The notes beneath the pieces were generated by a model. That model saw only the letters and a list, made by a program, of their open reading frames with translations. It was not told the origin of the DNA and did no database searches. Positions 1 to 4,111 of a DNA stretch of 6,804 nucleotides are shown here, one piece after another; within the stretch, counting starts at the first letter, position 1, and each line of letters starts with the position of its first letter. This DNA comes from Bacillota bacterium (GTDB lineage: Bacteria; Bacillota; Clostridia; Oscillospirales; Ruminococcaceae), in assembly GCA_023439605.1 (NCBI GenBank), contig JAEXNS010000335.1:1-6804 (forward strand), in the 5' to 3' direction. The position numbers and the translations under genes are program-made.

Positions 1-30
1 ATATTACATAATGCAAAAAAATATTTTAAT

Positions 31-66
31 AAAAAAATCAGGTGTAATTTTACACCTGATTTTTTT
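31..66 (-). terminator. Intrinsic terminator of the GH5 cellulase gene (bidirectional hairpin)
   Basis: A perfect 16-bp inverted repeat (31-46 with 51-66) surrounds a 4-base loop. The core arm is TCAGGTGTA, flanked by a run of seven A on one side and seven T on the other. It begins five bases past the cellulase stop codon. The A/T tracts make it a valid Rho-independent terminator on either strand, so it would also stop transcription entering from the left. Bases 1-30 are AT-rich and show nothing recognisable. Confidence 0.93.
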
Positions 67-70
67 ATTA

Positions 71-1906
71 TTATTCTCTTGGTTCTGCAAATTTTACTAA
101 ATCACCCATAATTCTTTGTTTTAGTAAAGCCAAATCGGCTACATCAACTTCACCATCACCGCTTACATCGGAAGCAATTTCCTTGTATCTATTAAATTCA
201 AACTCATTTGTTAAAAATTGAGATAAAGCAACCAGATCCGCATTATTGAGCATTTTATCTTCATTTGTATCGCCCATTAAAATGGATTGCGGTCTAACAG
301 TAGTTGTAACAACTGTTCCTGAAGAAGCGGTAGTAGTAACTGCTGTTCCTGAAGAAGCGGTAGTAGTAACTGCTGTTGTGTTTGTTGCTCCTGTAGTAGT
401 GGTTGTTACAGTAGTGGTAACTGGTTTTGTGGTGGTTGTAATGGTTGTTACTGGCTTTGTAGTAGTTGTTGTTGTTACTGGACCTGTACTTCCTCCATAA
501 TAATCTGATAAGGAAATTCCGTTTTTGCCCAATTTAACTTTGTGATCCAAACCTATATACTTACCATCTTTAGTTTGCCATAAAGCTTTTTCAAATAAAC
601 CATATTTTTCTTCATCCCATGTACTCCAGTCATTCCCTATTAGCCCACCTGTATCCCCAGAATTAGGATTTATACACCAAAATGTATGATGTATTTTATT
701 ATTTATCATATAATCTCTTAACAGAGTCATCCATTTTTGATTCTTTCCGCCATCCATGTGTCCTCCCCATTCACCCATAAGTAATGGAGCTATGTTTTGA
801 TCATTTATATACGCCCATGTGTCATACCAATAATCATCTAATAAGGTTTGTGTTGTAAAATCTTTATCAAACCAAGACTGATTATAAACTGAAGGACCAT
901 AATCATGAGGAGAATAAACGATTTGCTTATTAAGTTTATCACTACCAAAATCAATAGGATAATCCTTAACTCCTCTTAAGTTTCCTCCCCACCAAGCACC
1001 GTACCAAGGTGAAGCATCACCTGTTGCACCCCAAACATCTGGTGTTTCAAATGTATAACCCAATTCTGTTTTTGGATATTGTTCTATACCTTCTATTAAA
1101 ATTAATAGATTTGGGTTTTTTTCCAATATAGCTTTTCCACACTTTTCAGAAGCATATTTCCAGTTATTTTCATCAGTTGATAAGTCCCACTTTGCCATTT
1201 CTGGAGGAACACCTTCTTTGTATCCGCGTTTACCATGTGGTTCATTTTGTAAGTCCAAACCAATTATTGTATCATCATTTTTATATTTATCAGCCAACCA
1301 AACTAATGTATCTATCCAATCTTTTGTAGTTACGCCACCTTTACCATACCATAACTCATATACATGTCCGGAATTATCTGAATGAGGACTATGCACGTCA
1401 ACAAGAACTTTTATCCCCAATTCTTTACAGTAACCCATTATAATATCAAAAATCTCCATACTATTTTTAGTTTCTTCAGTTACTGGATCATAAAAATCAG
1501 GATTACATACATGATATGGTGGATTATTACTAGCTGTTACACTAGATACAGGATTTGGAGTTCCATTCATCCAACTTTTTAATAACTCAGATGAGATAGG
1601 AATTCTCAAAAGATTTATACCATGATCTGCTACACTTTCAAGAATTGTTTTCACATCATACCAAGCACCGTGAAAAACATTTTCAGTACAGTTAAATCCA
1701 AACCAGTTTGCCCCCGTCAACCATACTTCATTTCCATTAATATCAACAATCTTATTCCCTTTTGTTGTTAACCAGTCATCATTTCCATCATCGACAGCAG
1801 CAACAACAACTTGTGTCTGTGTGGTTTCTTTGTACATAGAAAAACAGCAGGTAGTTGCAACAGCTAAAGTGGAAACTATAGCTAAAATTCTTTTACTTAA
1901 CTTCAT
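71..1906 (-). CDS. Secreted GH5 endoglucanase (cellulase) with Thr-rich linker and C-terminal type I-like dockerin
   Basis: This is a 611-residue cellulosomal glycoside hydrolase, predicted to cut internal beta-1,4-glucan bonds with retention outside the cell. A signal peptide (residues 1 to about 37) has a KLSKR n-region, a hydrophobic core from about 7 to 25 and a likely cleavage after VAA-37. The GH5 barrel covers about 45-470. Family hallmarks visible are R101 (LLRIP), H172 (DVHSPH), the acid/base E222 in NEP, H334 and Y336 (SPHDYG), the nucleophile E379 in GEWGG and W410. The ANWFGFNC start and NEPHG resemble subfamily GH5_1 (Acidothermus E1-like); that subfamily call is from memory. Residues 477-539 are a Thr/Val/Pro linker and 545-602 a dockerin with two calcium loops (D546/N548/D550/D557 and D580/S582/D584/D591). 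There is no carbohydrate-binding module, so targeting would rely on a scaffoldin. The ATG is set by GAGGAGGA nine bases upstream. By eye it is GC-richer than its neighbours. The exact substrate (cellulose, mixed-linkage glucan or xyloglucan) is not provable here. Confidence 0.95.
   Translation of the reverse strand: MKLSKRILAIVSTLAVATTCCFSMYKETTQTQVVVAAVDDGNDDWLTTKGNKIVDINGNEVWLTGANWFGFNCTENVFHGAWYDVKTILESVADHGINLLRIPISSELLKSWMNGTPNPVSSVTASNNPPYHVCNPDFYDPVTEETKNSMEIFDIIMGYCKELGIKVLVDVHSPHSDNSGHVYELWYGKGGVTTKDWIDTLVWLADKYKNDDTIIGLDLQNEPHGKRGYKEGVPPEMAKWDLSTDENNWKYASEKCGKAILEKNPNLLILIEGIEQYPKTELGYTFETPDVWGATGDASPWYGAWWGGNLRGVKDYPIDFGSDKLNKQIVYSPHDYGPSVYNQSWFDKDFTTQTLLDDYWYDTWAYINDQNIAPLLMGEWGGHMDGGKNQKWMTLLRDYMINNKIHHTFWCINPNSGDTGGLIGNDWSTWDEEKYGLFEKALWQTKDGKYIGLDHKVKLGKNGISLSDYYGGSTGPVTTTTTTKPVTTITTTTKPVTTTVTTTTTGATNTTAVTTTASSGTAVTTTASSGTVVTTTVRPQSILMGDTNEDKMLNNADLVALSQFLTNEFEFNRYKEIASDVSGDGEVDVADLALLKQRIMGDLVKFAEPRE
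313..372 (-). repeat. Tandem 30-bp duplication inside the linker coding sequence
   Basis: Two adjacent 30-bp copies (313-342 and 343-372) are identical and encode the repeated TTTASSGT(A/V)V block at about residues 512-536 of the cellulase. Around it (about 373-480) lie looser KPVTT/TTTTT repeats. The unit is a whole number of codons, so copy-number change would lengthen or shorten the linker without a frameshift. It probably arose by slippage or unequal recombination. Confidence 0.85.
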
Positions 1907-1915
1907 AAAAATAAA

Positions 1916-1923
1916 TCCTCCTC
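1916..1923 (-). promoter_or_regulatory. Ribosome binding site of the GH5 cellulase
   Basis: On the minus strand GAGGAGGA lies nine bases before the ATG at 1904-1906. It is a strong Shine-Dalgarno sequence and confirms the start, which also gives a complete signal peptide. The same layout recurs 250 bp upstream before the 15-codon ORF. Confidence 0.92.
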
Positions 1924-1980
1924 AAAAATTACAATCAAAGTTTCATTAAACAATCATAAAACACAATCTTTCTACTTTAT

Positions 1981-2010
1981 ATTATACAATATATATGAGT
2001 GATATGTCAA
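1981..2010 (-). promoter_or_regulatory. Sigma-A-type promoter of the GH5 cellulase
   Basis: On the minus strand a perfect -35 TTGACA (2005-2010) and a perfect -10 TATAAT (1981-1986) are separated by 18 bases. Transcription would start near 1974, giving a leader of roughly 70 bases. Just upstream lies TTTTTTTGTT (2028-2037) followed by TTAAC (2019-2023), which also occurs at the same relative place in the second promoter. The full consensus suggests strong intrinsic activity; any control by sugars would need a repressor or activator acting on the flanks. Confidence 0.88.
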
Positions 2011-2084
2011 GTCTTTCTGTTAATTTGAACAAAAAAATAACTATATATCTACTATATTAATATACAATATAAAGTTCAGAAAAT

Positions 2085-2116
2085 TTAATTAAACCATATG
2101 AACTTGGTTTAATTAA
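2085..2116 (-). terminator. Hairpin at the end of the 15-codon ORF, possible terminator or attenuator
   Basis: A perfect 12-bp inverted repeat (2105-2116 with 2085-2096, arm TTAATTAAACCA) has an 8-base loop. On the minus strand it is followed by ATTTTC, a weak U-tract, so termination may be inefficient. The stop codon of the small ORF (2109-2111) lies inside the 5' arm. Seven bases at the loop (2099-2105, AAGTTCA) are complementary to a later segment (2072-2078, TGAACTT). This allows a competing hairpin or a pseudoknot. Termination is inferred, not shown. Confidence 0.55.
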
Positions 2117-2156
2117 TCCCCAAATAGTAACTATGTGATATTTTTTTTAACCTCAT
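2109..2156 (-). CDS. 15-codon ORF with strong RBS: leader peptide or remnant of a lost secreted-protein gene
   Basis: The ATG at 2154-2156 opens a short frame, MRLKKISHSYYLGIN, ending in TAA. It has its own promoter and an excellent Shine-Dalgarno (2165-2173). The layout matches the cellulase gene: both starts lie exactly 250 bp apart, and the first codons are alike (ATGAGGTTAAAAAAA against ATGAAGTTAAGTAAA). This makes it either the beginning of a paralogous secreted-enzyme gene whose body was deleted, or a functional leader peptide tied to the hairpin overlapping its stop. The basic start (RLKK) fits a truncated signal peptide, but no hydrophobic core follows. Expression of the peptide is unproven. 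Confidence 0.4.
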   Translation of the reverse strand: MRLKKISHSYYLGIN

Positions 2157-2164
2157 AAACAAAT

Positions 2165-2173
2165 CTCCTCCTC
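2165..2173 (-). promoter_or_regulatory. Strong ribosome binding site before the 15-codon ORF
   Basis: GAGGAGGAG on the minus strand sits eight bases before the ATG at 2154-2156. It is as good as the cellulase site, and is the main reason for treating such a short ORF as a real or once-real translation start. Confidence 0.75.
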
Positions 2174-2229
2174 AACATTAATAATAAATTTTACATAACT
2201 AAATAACCAAAGGTATATTTCTAATTAAC

Positions 2230-2258
2230 ATTATACAGTCCTTGTAACTATATGTCAA
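2230..2258 (-). promoter_or_regulatory. Second sigma-A-type promoter, upstream copy
   Basis: On the minus strand TTGACA (2253-2258) and TATAAT (2230-2235) are separated by 17 bases, an ideal promoter. Predicted transcription starts near 2223, about 67 bases before the 15-codon ORF. The upstream element TTTTTTTGTT (2278-2287) with TTAAC (2270-2274) matches the one at the cellulase promoter. Read-through of the hairpin at 2085-2116 would extend this transcript into the cellulase gene. Confidence 0.85.
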
Positions 2259-2329
2259 TATTTTTTTCGTTAACATTAACAAAAAAATGTTACACGCACA
2301 CGTTAATTGTATACAAATTTATATATAAA

Positions 2330-2362
2330 AAAGGACATAGTCGTATTTTACTTATGTCCTTT
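2330..2362 (-). terminator. Intrinsic terminator of the condensation-domain/acyltransferase gene
   Basis: On the minus strand a 10-bp stem (AAAGGACATA, 2353-2362, with TATGTCCTTT, 2330-2339) encloses a 13-base loop and runs into further T (2327-2329) and an AT-rich tail. It lies about 80 bases past the stop codon of the acyltransferase gene and separates that unit from the promoters downstream. Confidence 0.85.
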
Positions 2363-2424
2363 ATATAATCATTTTACAACTAGTTTTCCCTAAATTCCAA
2401 GAAAAAATTACCAAAATAAGATTT

Positions 2425-2468
2425 GTAGTCTATTAAATAATCTTATTTAAAATTATTTAATAGACTAC
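2425..2468. repeat. Perfect 17-bp inverted repeat spanning the acyltransferase stop codon
   Basis: Bases 2425-2441 are exactly complementary to 2452-2468, with a 10-base loop that contains the TAA stop (2443-2445). The 3' coding end of the gene therefore forms one arm of a long AT-rich hairpin. No clear U-tract follows on the minus strand, so it is not a typical terminator. It could protect the mRNA 3' end or act in termination together with the hairpin at 2330-2362. A shorter alternative stem (AATAAGAT near 2415-2422 with ATCTTATT near 2440-2447) could compete. Confidence 0.8.
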
Positions 2469-3717
2469 TTTTCAACCCCTTTATGGTATCATTCACCTTT
2501 GTATCATTTGCAAATTTTAAAGAATAACTAATAACTATACTCATTTTACCATTTACAGTTACTACTCCAATTGTCAGTTCGTTAGAAGGTACTGATGGAG
2601 GAATAAAGACAACATCCTCAACCTTATCAATAAATTCACGACCTAAATTTGTTACGCCTAAACCTGAAGGCACTCCATGTCCTAACGAACCACTTATTTT
2701 CTTTGCTGTATCACTTTTAAAATATCCAAAAGCTGATATATTCATTGCATCTATTAGGCTTGGATTCATACGCATATAACATGATAACAATAAAAATAAA
2801 TCTCTATTTTTAGATAATTTTTTCTTAACTTTATTATTTACTAGTTTTGCATTTTCAAAAAAATTTAACTGGTTTTTATAACTATATTCTATTCTTATCC
2901 CTGAAGCAAAATTTCCTAACGTATCGTTTACTTTATAATTTATTTTTTTTCTTACATCTACTGCAACACCTATTGATTTTAAATAGGGAGATATTTTAAA
3001 TAATGATGTTAAAATCGCAGAATTTACAGTTACTTTATTTCTTCTGCAAATATTTTCTATATAATTAGTTTCCTCTTTTGTAAATTCAAAATAATTATAC
3101 CCCGTTTTGTTTTTTTTCATATAATCTACAAAAAAATTTTTATAATCAATATTATTAACTTTATTTTTTTCGATATACCACTTAAAGTTGTTAAGAGTAA
3201 CAAAAATTTTATTTTGAAAACTTAAATCACTTTTTTTAGGAAAATCTTTTATACTACTTATTAATTTAGGTTCTTTTCCAAAATCTACTTCTTTATAGTT
3301 GTATATTTTTACAAAATCTTTTACTAAACACATCAAAGCTCTTCCATCTGAAATAATATGATGTATCAAAAATAAGACTGTAAAATATCGTTCGCTTGGA
3401 TAAACACAAATCTTGAACATATTTCCATTTTGAATATCCCAAAAATCATCTGCAAATTTACTATAATCATCAATAAAATTTTCTTCTTTATTTTTTATAT
3501 AAATTTCAATTTTTTTATCATCGTTTATATCGTAATAATATCCATTTGCATCCTTCTTTATATTACTTCTTAAAAAAGTATGTATTGATGATAGTTTTTC
3601 AATGGCTTCCCTTATTCTCTCTTCTGAAAAATCACAAACAATATCAAATTTCATACCAACAATCATTCTAGGACATGTTAAGTTTATACGTTCTGAATAA
3701 ATATACTGTTTATTCAT
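2443..3717 (-). CDS. Stand-alone condensation-domain/acetyltransferase-like protein (HHxxxDG acyltransferase)
   Basis: This 424-residue protein belongs to the chloramphenicol-acetyltransferase-like superfamily, with NRPS condensation domains, PapA-type and alcohol acetyltransferases. Members join an activated acyl group to an amine or alcohol. The key motif HHIISDG is at residues 119-125, with catalytic-base candidate H120 and structural D124. Also visible are a DVRKK...GNF segment at 254-270, like the V-x-R...GN region of the family, and a TNLG motif at 356-359. Length fits a single two-lobed domain. No carrier protein, adenylation domain or membrane segment is present, so a lone cytosolic enzyme is likely; its substrates cannot be named. 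The start is ATG 3715-3717, preceded by GGGGAG. A TTG start at 3732 is possible but overlaps that ribosome site. It is very AT-rich and lies 59 bases past tRNA-Gln with a terminator between and no visible promoter. Confidence 0.85.
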   Translation of the reverse strand: MNKQYIYSERINLTCPRMIVGMKFDIVCDFSEERIREAIEKLSSIHTFLRSNIKKDANGYYYDINDDKKIEIYIKNKEENFIDDYSKFADDFWDIQNGNMFKICVYPSERYFTVLFLIHHIISDGRALMCLVKDFVKIYNYKEVDFGKEPKLISSIKDFPKKSDLSFQNKIFVTLNNFKWYIEKNKVNNIDYKNFFVDYMKKNKTGYNYFEFTKEETNYIENICRRNKVTVNSAILTSLFKISPYLKSIGVAVDVRKKINYKVNDTLGNFASGIRIEYSYKNQLNFFENAKLVNNKVKKKLSKNRDLFLLLSCYMRMNPSLIDAMNISAFGYFKSDTAKKISGSLGHGVPSGLGVTNLGREFIDKVEDVVFIPPSVPSNELTIGVVTVNGKMSIVISYSLKFANDTKVNDTIKGLKSSLLNNFK

Positions 3718-3724
3718 AAAAAAG

Positions 3725-3730
3725 CTCCCC
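3725..3730 (-). promoter_or_regulatory. Ribosome binding site that fixes the acyltransferase start
   Basis: GGGGAG on the minus strand is seven bases before the ATG at 3715-3717. It favours that start over the in-frame TTG at 3730-3732, which would overlap the site itself and add five residues (MGSFF). Confidence 0.8.
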
Positions 3731-3742
3731 AATTTTTAAATT

Positions 3743-3776
3743 AAAAAAATCTACCAAGTAAATACTTGATAGATTT
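3743..3776 (-). terminator. Intrinsic terminator directly after tRNA-Gln
   Basis: On the minus strand ATCTATCAAG (3765-3774) pairs with CTTGGTAGAT (3749-3758), including one G-U pair, around a 6-base loop, and is followed by a run of T (3743-3749). It begins one base after the tRNA CCA end and stops 26 bases before the acyltransferase ATG. It should end most tRNA transcripts, while read-through would be the only visible source of acyltransferase mRNA. Confidence 0.85.
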
Positions 3777-3852
3777 TGGTTGGGATAGATGGATTCGAAC
3801 CATCGAGATGACGGAGTCAAAGTCCGTTGCCTTACCGCTTGGCTATATCCCA
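3777..3852 (-). tRNA. tRNA-Gln (anticodon UUG), CCA encoded
   Basis: The minus strand folds as a complete 76-base cloverleaf. It has a 7-bp acceptor stem TGGGATA/TATCCCA, a D arm GCC/GGC with GCGGTAA in the loop, an anticodon arm ACGGA-CTTTGAC-TCCGT with anticodon TTG, a 6-base variable loop and a T arm GATGG-TTCGAAT-CCATC. Discriminator A (3780) and CCA (3777-3779) are encoded. The U1-A72 pair is the known identity element for the Glu-tRNA amidotransferase route (GatCAB), which most Firmicutes use to make Gln-tRNA. It reads CAA and by wobble CAG codons. Confidence 0.97.
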
Positions 3853-3893
3853 ATATTATTTTTCGCTAATCACTTGTCTCAGTCAGCTTTATA

Positions 3894-3922
3894 ATTATAG
3901 CAAAATTCACATCATAAGTCAA
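3894..3922 (-). promoter_or_regulatory. Promoter of tRNA-Gln
   Basis: On the minus strand TTGACT (3917-3922) and TATAAT (3894-3899) are spaced by 17 bases, close to the sigma-A ideal. Transcription would start near 3887, giving a 5' leader of about 35 bases to be removed by RNase P. It is also the only visible promoter that could supply the acyltransferase gene downstream. Confidence 0.88.
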
Positions 3923-3975
3923 TACTTTTTTTTGTTCAAAATCAAATTTATTAAATATGATAATTAATTTTTAAA

Positions 3976-4020
3976 TATTTGTATCAATTTTATTGAATAT
4001 CAATAAAATTGATACAAATA
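3976..4020. repeat. Perfect 21-bp AT-rich palindrome with 3-base loop
   Basis: Bases 3976-3996 and 4000-4020 are exactly complementary around ATA. The arm contains TTGTATCAATTTTATTGA. On the minus strand it lies about 90 bases past the kinase stop and is followed by TTTAAAAATTAATTA, so it may act as a weak terminator for the kinase transcript. The lack of a clean U-tract and the absence of GC pairs at the base leave room for another role, such as a mobile-element remnant or a DNA-binding site. Confidence 0.8.
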
Positions 4021-4029
4021 ATATTACTA

Positions 4030-4092
4030 CTCGGCCACATGAGGTAAAATTTATAATTTTGTAGAAGTTTCAACTCTGCGGAGTCGACCGAG
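4030..4092. other. GC-richer foldable island, candidate structured RNA of unknown family
   Basis: This stretch stands out from its AT-rich surroundings. CTCGG (4030-4034) can pair with CCGAG (4088-4092) and enclose two hairpins. One is AAAATT/AATTTT (4046-4051 with 4055-4060), extended by two G-U pairs on the plus strand. The other is ACTC/GAGT (4073-4076 with 4081-4084), closed on the plus strand by a UGCG loop of the UNCG type. The result is a three-way junction with unpaired ACATGAG and AGAAGTTTC segments. The G-U pairs and the tetraloop favour the plus strand, but no promoter is clear there. On the minus strand it would be the kinase 3' untranslated region. I do not recognise a known riboswitch or ribozyme. 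Confidence 0.35.
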
Positions 4093-4111
4093 CAATGTCA
4101 ACTTAAAAAAA

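Larger units (their letters stand above)
1907..2442. other. 536-base intergenic region between the cellulase start and the acyltransferase 3' end
   Basis: No long gene is present. From right to left it holds the 3' flank of the acyltransferase gene with an inverted repeat over its stop codon (2425-2468), that gene's terminator (2330-2362), an upstream promoter (2230-2258) leading to a 15-codon ORF (2109-2156) and a hairpin (2085-2116), and the cellulase promoter (1981-2010) with its 5' leader. Bases 2041-2071 and 2288-2329 are AT-rich. A short GC-richer patch at 2292-2303 (acgcacacg) could be an operator, but no partner repeat fixes this. Confidence 0.85.

Noticed and set aside
246..500. 84-residue Val-rich ORF on the plus strand
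   Set aside because: It is the antisense of the Thr-rich linker; Thr codons read backwards give Val-rich protein. No RBS or promoter is seen.
1382..1582. 66-residue ORF on the plus strand
   Set aside because: It lies wholly antisense inside the GH5 catalytic domain and has no recognisable domain or RBS.
71..1906. Lipoprotein anchor at the Cys pair C20-C21 of the cellulase signal peptide
   Set aside because: The residues before the cysteines (ATT) do not form a lipobox, and a signal peptidase I site after VAA-37 is more plausible.
3715..3732. TTG start of the acyltransferase at 3730-3732
   Set aside because: It overlaps the GGGGAG ribosome site that is well spaced for the ATG at 3715-3717, and adds five residues without family support.
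3777..3852. tRNA-Gln as an integration site of a mobile element
   Set aside because: No repeat of the tRNA 3' end and no integrase gene is found in the window.
4050..4076. CRISPR repeat-like end (GTTGAAAC on the minus strand)
   Set aside because: The motif occurs once, with no repeated unit or spacers and no cas gene in the window.
4030..4092. Hammerhead ribozyme or c-di-GMP riboswitch
   Set aside because: There is no CUGANGA core for a hammerhead and none of the conserved c-di-GMP riboswitch blocks that I know; only a generic three-way fold is supported.
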